Positions 1-12,626 of a DNA stretch of 64,000 bases are shown here, in pieces. Both the position numbers and the translations under genes were made by a program. The stretch is from Euphorbia lathyris. Its lineage: Eukaryota > Streptophyta > Magnoliopsida > Malpighiales > Euphorbiaceae. The stretch covers positions 11,880,501 through 11,944,500 of the forward strand of contig NC_088916.1 in assembly GCF_963576675.1 (NCBI RefSeq), given 5' to 3'. Every line of letters starts with the position of its first letter. Position 1 is the stretch's first letter. The notes beneath the pieces were generated by a model. That model ran no database searches. It was given only the letters and a program-made list of their open reading frames with translations, and was not told the origin of the DNA.

Positions 1-795
1 AATACTGAGCTCTTTCAGGTAGAGCACAAACCTCTTACAATAGTCAGCGAGTATACAAAGTACCTTCCTTTATATCCTATACGCAACACTATTCTACCAC
101 AGAGTGCTATAACCGAGCAACTCAGTATCTCCTTACAGTCTTTAGAAGTGATAAAGGTTTTGTTCTAAATACATAGAACACTTTAGATGATCTACAATCT
201 AGTCTTTTACACAAAATGTGAGTGAGTGTAAGATTTCTTTCCTTTGCTTTGGCACAAAACTTCAGATAGTAATTTGGTTAGCGTTTTGACTTTATGAAGA
301 TCTGCATGGAATGAAGCAAATGAAAGGCCTATTTATAGTGATATCTGAGCCTCCGATGATTTTGAATTTTAAAATAATCCTTGGAGGGAAACGGCATCAC
401 TGTCGCTTTCGCTCGTCAGTGCTCAGTGTCTTCGGCCAATAAGAACGTTGCCTTTTCTATCTTGATCAGAGATCAAGTGTTTTTGGTCAGTAATCGTCAG
501 GTTGTCTCTCCATTTATGGTAAAGTTTTCTTGACAGCTTTTTGCGGGTTTGGCCTTTTCCCAAAATGGATTGGCTTTGTGTCCAAGTTGTTTAGGTCAAC
601 TTCTGCATTGTCTTCTATCCGTTCGACTCAGCAGCTTCATCGTGACGCAATTAGCAAAGCTTCTGGATCCTTCTTCTTGCTGAGTTGAGTTGATCCATAA
701 GAGTGGATCTGTTGACTTGGGCTTTGATACTTTCTCATGGGATTTGGGCCTTGGTCTTAATGTCTTTTAATACTTGTGAATTTAAATACTCAACA
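1..795 (+). mobile_element. LTR-like fragment, 3' portion
   Basis: This is the interior and right end of the roughly 1,073-bp LTR-like sequence seen more fully at 49108-50180. It contains a TATA-like CTATTTATAG near 328-337 and ends with TACTCAACA at 795, where the CWF19L2 intron resumes. The minus-strand open frame just to the right (782-997) recurs in every unit but lies across this end and the intron. I do not regard it as a gene. Confidence 0.6.
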
Positions 796-1115
796 CTTGA
801 ACAAACACATTAGTAACAACTAAATCAAAGCATTTAAATTTAATATGTTGGAATATTTTATCATGGGTATTTAATTCTAATTTGAATAATTTTGTCAAAT
901 CAAAATCATTGTGGAAATGTGTTTCAACGCAAGTTAGCTCAACCTTAATATGTGACACATTCTGCAACTTTAATGGAGAGTAGGAAATCCATATCACTTC
1001 TTAAATTAAAACATTTTGCTATCTAGGAAGTAATGTATGGTTGAGCTTTCTATTATTTTAGAATGTTCATCATTTTTATTTGTGTTCTAGTGTTATACTG
1101 TCTGGGGTTTTACAG

Positions 1116-1782
1116 CATGAGGCATCCACAAGGAATGTTCACAATCATGTATGGGAAGAGATTCAGAACTTCAAAAAAATGCCTTACAAAGATGTTTGCA
1201 AAGCAAGAGAAAGAATTAGTGTTTTTTTAAACAGTAATTGATTTGGAAAAACTACATCACCATTGTTTAATAAAGTGTATTCTTTGCCACAAAAAAAATT
1301 GTTGGAGCAACCCCTCTCTATTTAAAAAAGGTATGATTTCTTCTTACGTATTTTACTTTTTGATGCATTAATTCAGCATTGTTAGTCTTGTGGAGAATTC
1401 ATTTGGTGTAGTTATATATGATTCTAGAATCATGAATATTCATACATTTTTAGGCAATCGATGAAGCTGGAGATGAGTGGAGCCAGCACAATGCAAAGAA
1501 GCTGATCGATACAAGTGAAAAGGGGTTGCGAGATTCAATTCCTAAGGACTTCCCTTATTTCCATGTTGAGTTTGGTTTGAACAAGGGGTTTGTACATTGA
1601 CCGATGATGAGCATCGATTCAAAAATAGCCTTGGTCTTAATGTGATAAGAGGCATGCTAGAGTTCCCTGAGAAATACATGTACCATCGCCGAACACAAGA
1701 GTCAGTACAGGCACAAAAACGGGCGATACTAAATTTCGCACGAGATTGGGAACCTTTTGATTGGACTAAACAGCTCGATTAA
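1116..1782 (+). pseudogene. CWF19L2: CWF19L2 (CwfJ C-terminal domain) 3' exons, array unit 1
   Basis: CWF19-like protein 2 belongs to the CwfJ/Drn1 family linked to the spliceosome and RNA lariat processing. This unit holds its last exons. Exon 1116-1330 follows a TTTTACAG acceptor and encodes HEASTRNVHNHVWEE and TPLYLKK. Exon 1454-1782 encodes AIDEAGDEWSQHNAKKLID, FPYFHVEFGLNKGFVH, then in another frame LGLNVIRGML and WEPFDWTKQLD ending in TAA. At least two lesions are visible: an extra A in the run near 1175-1181, and a frameshift right after the GFVH codons near 1600 that creates TGA. No upstream exons are present, so this is a dead fragment. Family identity is from motif recall and I am confident of it. 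Confidence 0.88.
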
Positions 1783-3072
1783 CTAATTCTGAGTTTCATA
1801 ACTGATGTATATAGCCATGTTAACCCTTCAGATGTGGCCATGTTTTTCCCCTAATTTTTTTTATGTATATAACTTTACCATTTCAATTATTTTCTACAAC
1901 ACCTTCGAGGGGATGTAATGTAATTAACATTATGTATATATCTGATTGCACATTATTTTCACATGAAAATGGGTATGAGTAAAACTAAAATATGCATGAT
2001 TTATTAAAAAGGTAAAAACAATTCCCAATTCTCTTTTGCAAAGGCCCTTAATTTAACCACAACAATATCTTGACTTAAGACCTCTTTCACTTGTAGAATT
2101 GTTTCAATTCTAAAAGTGATTGTAGTTTTACATTTTATTAATATAATAACCTTTTTTTATGGTTGAGTAATTTAACATGATGACGATATCAAATAAGAAA
2201 GTTCAAGAACTAAAATTATTTTTTTACGAAAGAATTAAAATTATTTAGAACTAAAAAAACGATTAGCTTTTTAGAGGAGAGTAAAAGTAAAGTAACCAGC
2301 CTTCCTTCCTTCCTAGTCTGAATTTTAAAATAATCGTTGGAGGGAAACGGCACCTTTGTCGATTTTGCTCATCAGTGCTCAGTGTCTTCGGCCAATAAGA
2401 ACGTTGCCTTTTCTATCTTGATCAGAGATCAAGTGCTTTTGGTCAGTAAGCGTCAGGTTGTCTCTCCATTTATGGTAAAGTTTTTTTGACAGCTTTCTGC
2501 GGGTCTGGCCCTTTCCCAAAATGGATTGGCTTTGTCTCCAAGTTGTTTAGGTCAACTTTTTCCTTGTCTTCTATCCTTTCGACTCAGCAGCTTCATCGTG
2601 AAGCATTTAGCAGGGCTTCTGGATCCTTCTTCTTGCTGAGCTGAGTTGATCTATAAGCTTGGATCTGTTGACTTGGGCTTTGACACTTTCTCATGGGCTT
2701 TGAGCCTTGGTCTTAATGTCTTTTAATACTTGTGAATTTAAATACTCAACACTTGAACAAACACATTAGTAACAACTAAATCAAAGCATTTAAATTTAAT
2801 ATGTTGGAATATTTTATCATGGGTATTTAATTCTAATTTGAATAATTTTGTCAAATCAAAATCATTGTGGAACTGTGTTTCAACGCAAGTTAGCTCAACC
2901 TTAATATGTGACACATTCTGCAACTTTAATGGAGAGTAGGAAATCCATATCACTTCTTAAATTAAAACATTTTGCTATCTAGGAAGTAATGTATGGTTGA
3001 GCTTTCTATTATTTTAGAATGTTCATCATTTTTATTTGTGTTCTAGTGTTATACTGTCTGGGGTTTTACAGC

Positions 3073-3737
3073 ATGAGGCATCCACAAGGAATGTTCACAA
3101 TCATGTATGGGAAGAGATTCGGAACTTCAAAAAAATGCCTTACAAAGATGTTTGCAAAGCAAGAGAAAGAATTAGTGTTTTTTTAAACAGTAATTGATTT
3201 GGAAAAACTACATCACCATTGTTTAATAAAGTGTATTCTTTGCCACAAAAAAATTGTTGGAGCAACCCCTCTCTATTTAAAAAAGGTATGATTTCTTCTT
3301 ACGTATTTTACTTTTTGATGCATTAATTCAGCATTGTTAGTCTTGTGGAGAATTCATTTGGTGTAGTTATATATGATTCTAGAATTATGAATATTCATAC
3401 ATTTTTAGGCAATCGATGAAGCTGGAGATGAGTGGAGCCAGCACAATGCAAAGAAGCTGATCGATACAAGTGAAAAGGGGTTGCGAGATTCAATTCCTAA
3501 GGACTTCCCTTATTTCCATGTTGAGTTTGGTTTGAACAAGGGGTTTGTACATTGACCGATGATGAGCATCGATTCAAAAATAGCCTTGGTGTTAATGTGA
3601 TAAGAGGCATGCTAGAGTTCCCTGAGAAATACATGTACCATCGCCGAACACAAGAGTCAGTACAGGCAAAAAAACGGGCTATACTAAATTTCGCACGAGA
3701 TTGGGAACCTTTTGATTGGACTAAACAGCTCGATTAA
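3073..3737 (+). pseudogene. CWF19L2: CWF19L2 3' exons, array unit 2
   Basis: Same block as 1116-1782, one period later. It has the same extra A in the first exon and the same frameshift after GFVH. It differs in LGVNVIRG for LGLNVIRG and in a Q to K change near the C terminus; both changes are shared with unit 3. Shared lesions show the source was already broken before it was copied. Confidence 0.86.
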
Positions 3738-5026
3738 CTAATTCTGAGTTTCATAACTGATGTATATAGCCATGTTAACCCTTCAGATGTGGCCATGTTT
3801 TTCCCCCAATTTTTTTTATGTATATAACTTTACCATTTCAATTATTTTCTACAACACCTTCGAGGGGATGTAATGTAATTAACATTATGTATATATCTGA
3901 TTGCACATTATTTTCACATGAAAATGGGTATGAGTAAAACTAAAATATGCATGATTTATCAAAAAGGTAAAAACAATTCCCAATTCTCTTTTGCAAAGGC
4001 CCTTAATTTAACCACAACAATATCTTGACTTAAGACCTCTTTCACTTGTAGAATTGTTTCAATTCTAAAAATGATTGTAGTTTTACATTTTATTAATATA
4101 ATAACCTTTTTTTATGGTTGAGTAATTTAACATGATGACGATATCAAATAAGAAAGTTCAAGAACTAAAATTATTTTTTTACGAAAGAATTAAAATTATT
4201 TAGAACTAAAAAAACGATTAGCTTTTTAGAGGAGAGTAAAAGTAAAGTAACCAGCCTTCCTTCCTTCCTAGTCTGAATTTTAAAATAATCGTTGGAGGGA
4301 AACGGCACCTTTGTCGATTTTGCTCGTCAGTGCTCAGTGTCTTCGGCCAATAAGAACGTTGCCTTTTCTATCTTGATCAGAGATCAAGTGCTTTTGGTCA
4401 GTAAGCGTCAGGTTGTCTCTCCATTTATGGTAAAGTTTTTTTGACAGCTTTCTGCGGGTCTGGCCCTTTCCCAAAATGGATTGGCTTTGTCTCCAAGTTG
4501 TTTAGGTCAACTTTTGCCTTGTCTTCTATCCTTTCGACTCAGCAGCTTCATCGTGAAGCAATTAGCAGGGCTTCTGGATCCTTCTTCTTGCTGAGCGGAG
4601 TTGATCTATAAGCTTGGATCTGTTGACTTGGGCTTTGACACTTTCTCATGGGCTTTGAGCCTTGGTCTTAATGTCTTTTAATACTTGTGAATTTAAATAC
4701 TCAACACTTGAACAAACACATTAGTAACAACTAAATCAAAGCATTTAAATTTAATATGTTGGAATATTTTATCATGGGTATTTAATTCTAATTTGAATAA
4801 TTTTGTCAAATCAAAATCATTGTGGAAATGTGTTTCAACGCAAGTTAGCTCAACCTTAATATGTGACACATTCTGCAACTTTAATGGAGAGTAGGAAATC
4901 CATATCACTTCTTAAATTAAAACATTTTGCTATCTAGGAAGTAATGTATGGTTGAGCTTTCTATTATTTTAGAATGTTCATCATTTTTATTTGTGTTCTA
5001 GTGTTATACTGTCTGGGGTTTTACAG

Positions 5027-5692
5027 CATGAGGCATCCACAAGGAATGTTCACAATCATGTATGGGAAGAGATTCGGAACTTCAAAAAAATGCCTTACAA
5101 AGATGTTTGCAAAGCAAGAGAAAGAATTAGTGTTTTTTTAAACAGTAATTGATTTGGAAAAACTACATCACCATTGTTTAATAAAGTGTATTCTTTGCCA
5201 CAAAAAAATTGTTAGAGCAACCCCTCTCTATTTAAAAAAGGTATGATTTCTTCTTACGTATTTTACTTTTTGATGCATTAATTCAGCATTGTTAGTCTTG
5301 TGGAGAATTCATTTGGTGTAGTTATATATGATTCTAGAATTATGAATATTCATACATTTTTAGGCAATCGATGAAGCTGGAGATGAGTGGAGCCAGCACA
5401 ATGCAAAGAAGCTGATCGATACAAGTGAAAAGGGGTTGCGAGATTCAATTCCTAAGGACTTCCCTTATTTCCATGTTGAGTTTGGTTTGAACAAGGGGTT
5501 TGTACATTGACCGATGATGAGCATCGATTCAAAAATAGCCTTGGTGTTAATGTGATAAGAGGCATGCTAGAGTTCCCTGAGAAATACATGTACCATCGCC
5601 GAACACAAGAGTCAGTACAGGCAAAAAAACGGGCTATACTAAATTTCGCACGAGATTGGGAACCTTTTGATTGGACTAAACAGCTCGATTAA
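5027..5692 (+). pseudogene. CWF19L2: CWF19L2 3' exons, array unit 3
   Basis: Third tandem copy, almost identical to unit 2, including the V and K substitutions and both frame lesions. It is followed by the same 3' flank and the same join to LTR-like sequence at 6229. Confidence 0.86.
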
Positions 5693-6731
5693 CTAATTCT
5701 GAGTTTCATAACTGATGTATATAGCCATGTTAACCCTTCAGATGTGGCCATGTTTTTCCCCCAATTTTTTTTATGTATATAACTTTACCATTTCAATTAT
5801 TTTCTACAACACCTTCGAGGGGATGTAATGTAATTAACATTATGTATATATCTGATTGCACATTATTTTCACATGAAAATGGGTATGAGTAAAACTAAAA
5901 TATGCATGATTTATCAAAAAGGTAAAAACAATTCCCAATTCTCTTTTGCAAAGGCCCTTAATTTAACCACAACAATATCTTGACTTAAGACCTCTTTCAC
6001 TTGTAGAATTGTTTCAATTCTAAAAATGATTGTAGTTTTACATTTTATTAATATAATAACCTTTTTTTATGGTTGAGTAATTTAACATGATGACGATATC
6101 AAATAAGAAAGTTCAAGAACTAAAATTATTTTTTTACGAAAGAATTAAAATTATTTAGAACTAAAAAAACGATTAGCTTTTTAGAGGAGAGTAAAAGTAA
6201 AGTAACCAGCCTTCCTTCCTTCCTAGTCTGAATTTTAAAATAATCGTTAGAGGGAAACGGCACCTTTGTCGATTTTGCTCGTCAGTGCTCAGTGTCTTCG
6301 GCCAATAAGAACGTTGCCTTTTCTATCTTGATCAGAGATCAAGTGCTTTTGGTCAGTAAGCGTCAGGTTGTCTCTCCATTTATGGTAAAGTTTTTTTGAC
6401 AGCTTTCTGTGGGTCTGGCCCTTTCCCAAAATGGATTGGCTTTGTCTCCAAGTTGTTTAGGTCAACTTCTGCCTTGTCTTCTATCCTTTCGACTCAGCAG
6501 CTTCATCGTGAAGCAATTAGCAGGGCTTCTGGATCATTCTTCTTGCTGAGCTGAGTTGATCTATAAGCTTGGATCTGTTGACTTGGGCTTTGACACTTTC
6601 TCATGGGCTTTGAGCCTTGGTCTTAATGTCTTTTAATACTTGTGAATTTAAATACTCAACACTTGAACAAACACATTAGTAACAACTAAATCAAAGCATT
6701 TAAATTTAATATGTTGGGATATTTTATCATG

Positions 6732-6975
6732 GCCTTTTCCCAAAATGGATTGGCTTTGTGTCCAAGTTGTTTAGGTCAACTTCTGCATTGTCTTCTATCC
6801 GTTCGACTCAGCAGCTTCATCGTGACGCAATTAGCAAAGCTTCTGGATCCTTCTTCTTGCTGAGCTGAGTTGATCCATAAGAGTGGATCTGTTGACTTGG
6901 GCTTTGACACTTTCTCATGGGCTTTGGGCCTTGGTCTTAATGTCTTTTAATAGTTGTGAATTTAAATACTCAACA
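6732..6975 (+). mobile_element. LTR-like fragment at an internal array breakpoint
   Basis: Unit 4 reads from its LTR-like part into the CWF19L2 intron as far as TTTTATCATGG. It then jumps back to LTR interior (CCTTTTCCCAAAATGG) and runs to the TACTCAACA end a second time. The two partners share only ATGG/TGG at the join, so this looks like a short-homology rearrangement. Confidence 0.7.
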
Positions 6976-7295
6976 CTTGAACAAACACATTAGTAACAAC
7001 TAAATCAAAGCATTTAAATTTAATATGTTGGAATATTTTATCATGGGTATTTAATTCTAATTTGAATAATTTTGTCAAATCAAAATCATTGTGGAAATGT
7101 GTTTCAACGCAAGTTAGCTCAACCTTAATATGTGACACATTCTGCAACTTTAATGGAGAGTAGGAAATCCATATCACTTCTTAAATTAAAACATTTTGCT
7201 ATCTAGGAAGTAATGTATGGTTGAGCTTTCTATTATTTTAGAATGTTCATCATTTTTATTTGTGTTCTAGTGTTATACTGTCTGGGGTTTTACAG

Positions 7296-7406
7296 CATGA
7301 GGCATCCACAAGGAATGTTCACAATCATGTATGGGAAGAGATTCAGAACTTCAAAAAAATGCCTTACAAAGATGTTTGCAAAGCAAGAGAAAGTGTATTC
7401 TTTGCC
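7296..7406 (+). pseudogene. CWF19L2: CWF19L2 exon fragment, array unit 4
   Basis: Only the start of the exon remains (HEAS...EEIQNF, then the extra A). An internal deletion between two AAAG motifs joins GAGAAAG to TGTATTCTTTGCC. At 7406/7407 the exon passes directly into LTR-like sequence (TACGTCCAG). The same breakpoint is seen at 50672 and 58115. Confidence 0.8.
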
Positions 7407-8238
7407 TACGTCCAGTCCCCAGAATCCTTCCAAGCTTTAATCCATTACTGAGCTCTTTCAGGTAGAGCACAAACCTCTTACAATAGTCAACGAGTATACA
7501 AAGTACCTTCCTTTATATCCTATACGCAACACTATTCTACCATTGAGTGCTATAACCGAGCAACTCAGTATCTCCTTACAGTCTTTAAGTGATAAAGGTT
7601 TTGTTCTAAATACATAGAACTCTATAGATGATCTACAATCTAGTCTTTTACACAAAATGAGAGTGAGTGTAAGATTTCTTTGCTTTGCTTTGGCATAGAA
7701 CTTCAGATAGCAATTTGGTCAGCGTTTTGACTTGATGAAGATCTGCATGGAATGAAGCAAATGAAAGGCCTATTTATAGTGATATCTGAGCCTCCGATGA
7801 TTTTGAATTTTGAAATAATCCTTGGAGGGAAACGGCACCACACTGTCGCTTTCACTCGTCAGTGCTCAGTGTCTTCGGCCAATAAGAACGTTGCCTTTTC
7901 TATCTTGATCAGAGATCAAGTGCTTTTGGTCAGTAATCGTCAGGTTGTCTCTCCATTTATGGTAAAGTTTTCTTGACAGCTTTCTGTGGGTCTGGCCTTT
8001 TCCCAAAATGGATTGGCTTTGTGTCCAAGTTGTTTAGGTCAACTTCTGCCTGGTCTTCTATCCGTTCGACTCAGCAGCTTCATCGTGACGCAATTAGCAA
8101 AGCTTCTGGATCCTTCTTCTTGCTGAGCTGAGTTGATCCATAAGCTTGGATCTGTTGACTTGGGCTTTGACACTTTCTCATGGGCTTTGGGCCTTGGTCT
8201 TAATGTCTTTTAATAATTGTGAATTTAAATACTCAACA
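7407..8238 (+). mobile_element. LTR-like fragment, array unit 5
   Basis: It matches 49345-50180 and starts at the interior TACGTC point rather than at the LTR start. It ends with ACTCAACA at 8238 and passes into the CWF19L2 intron. Confidence 0.6.
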
Positions 8239-8558
8239 CTTGAACAAACACATTAGTAACAACTAAATCAAAGCATTTAAATTTAATATGTTGGAATATT
8301 TTATCATGGGTATTTAATTCTAATTTGAATAATTTTGTCAAATCAAAATCATTGTGGAAATGTGTTTCAACGCAAGTTAGCTCAACCTTAATATGTGACA
8401 CATTCTGCAACTTTAATGGAGAGTAGGAAATCCATATCACTTCTTAAATTAAAACATTTTGATATCTAGGAAGTAATGTATGATTGAGCTTTCTATTATT
8501 TTAGACTGTTCATCATTTTTATTTGTGTTCTAGTGTTATACTGTTTGGGGTTTTACAG

Positions 8559-8770
8559 CATGAGTCATCCATAAGGACTATTCACAATCATGTATGGGAA
8601 GAGATACGGAACTTCAAAAAATGCCTTACAAAGATGTTTGCAAAGCAAGAGAAAGAATTAGTGTTTTTTTAAACAGTAATGGATTTGGAAAAACTACGTC
8701 ACCATTGTTTAATAAAGTGTATTCTTTGCCACAAAAAATTGTTGGAGCAACCCCTCTCTATTTAAAAAAG
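8559..8770 (+). pseudogene. CWF19L2: CWF19L2 exon, array unit 5
   Basis: This copy keeps six As where units 1-4 have seven, so its first part reads in the ancestral frame. It ends with PQKIVGATPLYLKK and a GT donor at 8771. The following intron is cut off near 8828, where the second array begins, so the last exon is absent. By its base states it is closer to the founder exon at 50501-50672 than to units 1-4. Confidence 0.82.
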
Positions 8771-9692
8771 GTATGATTTCTTCTTACGTATTTTACTTTT
8801 TAATGCATTAATTCCACATTGTTAGTCTAGATAATAAAACTTTATTCTAATAAAAATGAAGCTCATGAACTTCAATCTAGTTCTCTCGGACTCGTTATAC
8901 AAAATCAGACCAAACTATTGACTATTTTTAACCGAACTCGTCAAATTTGGTCACACTTTCAATCTAATTCTGGATTTTTTCTCAAATATTCGGTACCAGT
9001 GGCGGAACTCCGGTAATTCTCCTTTTTACTCCTAATTTCTTGAGTATGCGACATACTAATAAAATGTTAAAGGTATAATGCACTTCCCAAATTGACATAC
9101 AATGACTTCTTCATCAATTCTTAATAGCGTTAGGAACCCAATAGAAGTTTTTTCAATCCTTACATCCTTTGCCAACCATTTCGATTAGATTTCATAACTC
9201 ACATAACATATGAACATAACTGTTTAAATTAATTTAGTATATGGGGGAACTATAGTATTAATTTAATGAATTTAAACTTTATGCTTGAATTGAGTAGTGT
9301 AAATATTTCATTTTAATCTGTTTTTTTCTCTCGATCGATTATTACTTAAGTTTGGTGATTAGCCTCGATCCAAGTTTATACCCAATAGTATGATGCTTGT
9401 GATCTTTATTCAAGTAACTATGTAATCTTCAAGTAACTTAAAACCTACAATATTAAATTTAAACTTTAGTATGAAATATCAATTGGCTTTGACACATCTC
9501 TGACTTGATGCACTTAACATACATGATAACTTTTAGATGTGATTTTTATGATTGAGTTGTTGAACAAAATGAGATGGACTAAATGGATGATTTAAACTCA
9601 CCCTCACCCTTACCATGTATATATATACACACACTTAAACATTGATTCAAAAAGTATCTCAAACTTAATATAATCAAGAAATTTGGCAGTAA

Positions 9693-10150
9693 ATGTTCTC
9701 GATTTTTATCGCATCAACGATATCGCTAATGGTCCTTTTGATCGAAAATTCGTCTAAGTTTTTTGATGCACTTCCTCAATATTTTCTCGAAGCAATTTCT
9801 TCAAATGGATTACACATTCCGGTCCAGACACCTGGTGGATTCTTTTCCCTTGTACTTCTCAAGAAGACTAATGGTGTTTCAAGATATTGCATCGCTAAGA
9901 AACTTGGGATGAGGTTCTTCATGGAGCTCAATTTAAAAAAGGCCAGCAAATTGAATGTTTGGCAGCATTTGATGGTGTAGCGATATCCTTAATCATGCAA
10001 GAGGTAATTAGTTACATTATTAATTATTCAGTTTCCATTTTACTTGTTTACATGTATTTTATTTGTTATTTGTTCGTTTTTAATAAATAGGTTTAGGTGG
10101 GAGGTCGATGTGGAGGCCAAGGTGGATCGACCTCTGGAGATGAAGGTCGA
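9693..10150 (+). pseudogene. Unrecognised gene fragment, inverted copy
   Basis: I do not recognise the family. The first coding block (9693-10003) begins MFSIFIASTISLMVLLIENS and contains FDALPQYFLEAISSNGLHIP and TPGGFFSLVLLKK. It ends at a good GT donor (GAG|GTAATT). An intron of about 87 bp ends at TAAATAG, and the next block (10091 on) is purine-rich. That block can be read either as acidic/basic repeats or as Gly/Arg-rich (GGR-type) sequence. A single-base frame change near 9911 is shared with the other copies, so the source was probably already broken. Confidence 0.5.
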
Positions 10151-10898
10151 TATTCGATATAATATATTATCTTTTAGGATTTGTGTAACTTCAAAGGTTT
10201 TATGTAAAACTCATTTTTTTTGCAAAGTTATTGATTTTATTTTGTAAAAGTGAAACTTTACATAAATTTAGTCCAACTTTATGTAAATTAAATATTTACA
10301 TAAAATTTCAAAGGTTTTACGTAAAATTCTGTGTTTCATAAAGTTTGTGGATTTGTTCTAATAAATAACAAGTTTGCGTAAATTTAGTCAAACTTTACAT
10401 AAATTATATCTAAAAATAGAGGGTTTATATAAAGTTCAAAGGTTTTACGTAAAACTTGTTTGACTGATTTATCTTGATTTGATTGATGTTATTAACTTTA
10501 TTTGAGTAACAACCTAATCATTCTAAACCAACTAATAACGACTAAATCAACCATCAACATCAATTAATTACGCTCATAAAGTAATACTTCAATCAATTCA
10601 ATCGTTGAATACTCTATACATGTTATAGGGTTGGGCACAGATCCTAGAGATACTAGATTGTATCGAATAGTTGAGGAAAAAATCCAGAATTGGATTGAGA
10701 GTTTGAGACAATTTGGCCAGTTCGGTTAAAAAAAGTCAGCAGTTTGGTCAGATTTTGTATTCTTTTCCTCGGATATTCGATCTAATATAATATCTTTAGG
10801 ATCCACGCCTAGTCTTAATAGGTTAGACTCATGAATTATGAGTTGTTGAAATAAATAAAAATGAAGCTCAGGCAACTTCAATCTAGTTCTCTCGGACT

Positions 10899-11374
10899 CG
10901 TTATACACATCGACCTCCATCTCCAGAGGCCGATCCACCTCGACCTCCACCTCGACCTCCACCTCCCACCTAAACCTATTTATTAAAAACGAACAAATAA
11001 CAAATAAAATATATGTAAACAAGTAAATGGAAACTGAATAATTAATAACGTAACTAATTACCTCTTGCATGATTAAGGATAACGCTACACCATCAAATGA
11101 TGCCCAACATTCAATTTGCATGCCTTTTTTTAAATTGAGCTCCATGAAGAACCTCATCCCAAGTTTTTTTAACGATGCAATATCTTGAAACACCATCAGT
11201 CTTCTTGAGAAGTACAAGGGAAAAGAATCCACCAGGTGTCTGGATCGGAATGTGTAATTTATTTGAAGAAATTGCTTCGAGAAAATATTGAGGAAGTGCA
11301 TCAAAAAACTTAGACGAATTTTCGATCAAAAGGACCATTAGCGACATCGTTGATGCGATAAAAATCGAGAACAT
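10899..11374 (-). pseudogene. Unrecognised gene fragment, direct copy 1
   Basis: Minus-strand counterpart of 9693-10150. The first block runs 11374 to 11062, followed by a GT donor. The second block carries an expanded GAGGTC/GAGGTG tract (five EV/VE units in one frame, GGGR units in another). The frame breaks at the same lysine codons as in the inverted copy. Function unknown. Confidence 0.5.
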
Positions 11375-12169
11375 TTACTGCCAAATTTCTTGATTATATT
11401 AAGTTTGATATACTTTTTGAATCAATGTTTAAGTGTGTATATATATAAAGGGAAGGGTGAAGGTGAGTTTAAATCATCCATTTAGTCCATCTCATTTTTG
11501 CAAAGTTATTGATTTTGTTTTGGAAAAGTAAAAATTTACAGAAATTTAGTCAAACTTTATGTAAATTAAATATTTACATAAAAGTTCAAAGGTTTTACGT
11601 AAAATTCTATGTTTCACAAAGTTTGAGTATTTGTTCTAATAAAATAACAACTTTGCGTAAATTTAGTCAAACTTTACATAAATTATGGCTAAAAATAGAG
11701 GGTTTATATAAAGTTCAAAGGTTTTACATAAAACTTGTTTGATTGATGTATCTTGATTTGATTGATGTTATTAACTTTATTTAAGTAACAACCCAATCAT
11801 TCTAAACCAACTAATAACGACTAAATCAACCATCAACATCAATTAATTAAGCTCATAAAGTAATACTTCAATCAATTCAATCATTGAATACTCTATACAT
11901 GTTATAGGGTTGGGCACATATACTAGATTGTACCAAATAGTTGAGGAAAAAATCCAGAATTGGATTGAGAGTTTGAGCCAAATTAACCAGTTCGGTCAAA
12001 AAAAGTCAGCAGTTTGGTCAGATTTTGTATTCTTTTCCTCGGATATTCGATCTAATATAATATCTTAAGGATCCACGCCTAGTCTTAACAGGTTAGACTC
12101 ATGAATTATGAGTTGTTGAAATAAATAAAAATGAAGCTCAGGCAATTTCAATCTAGTTCTCTCGGACTC

Positions 12170-12626
12170 GTTATACACCTCGACCTCCATCTCCAGAGGC
12201 CGATCCACCTCGACCTCCCGCCTAAACATATTTATTAAAAACGAACAAATAACAAATAAAATATATGTAAACAAGTAAGTGGAAACTGAATAATTAATAA
12301 CGTAACTAATTACCTCTTGCATGATTAAGGATAGCGCTACACCATCAAATTCTGCCCAACATTCAATTTGCAGGCCTTTTTTTAAATTGAGCTCCATGAA
12401 GAACCTCATCCTAAGTTTTTTTAACGATGCAATATCTTGAAATACCATCAGTCTTCTTGAAAAGTACAAGGGAAAAGAATCCACCAGGTGTCTGGATCGG
12501 AATGTGTAATCCATTTGAAGAAATTGCTTCGAGAAAATATTGAGGAAGTGCATCAAAAAACTTAGACGAATTTTCGATCAAAAGGACCATTAGCGACATC
12601 GTTGATGCGATAAAAATCGAGACCAT
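12170..12626 (-). pseudogene. Unrecognised gene fragment, direct copy 2
   Basis: Same fragment with start codon at 12626. The purine-rich tract in its second block is shorter (two units instead of five), so this tract varies in length between copies like a minisatellite. Confidence 0.5.

Larger units (their letters stand above)
363..6731 (+). repeat. Tandem array, three 1,955-bp units plus a partial fourth
   Basis: Unit borders fall at 363, 2319, 4274 and 6229, giving lengths of 1,956, 1,955 and 1,955 bp; the fourth unit breaks off at 6731. Each unit runs in order: LTR-like 3' part, CWF19L2 intron, three coding blocks, about 530 bp of 3' flank ending in a repeated CTTC tract, then a direct join to the next LTR-like part. 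Units differ by only a few substitutions and single-base indels, so amplification is recent. Confidence 0.93.

Noticed and set aside
782..997. A 71-codon minus-strand open frame repeated in every array unit (for example 782-997, 2738-2953, 50167-50382)
   Set aside because: It overlaps the LTR-like end and a CWF19L2 intron on the opposite strand. It is conserved only because the whole unit is conserved, and one unit differs by a replacement change.
7752..7976. A 74-codon plus-strand frame in the LTR-like fragment
   Set aside because: It is broken in the other copies of the same fragment and has no recognisable domain.
11509..11742. Repeated 77-codon plus-strand frames in the second array (also 13479-13712 and 17353-17586)
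   Set aside because: They consist of the TTTACGTAAA-type noncoding repeat and give Lys/Phe/Tyr-rich low-complexity peptides without homology.
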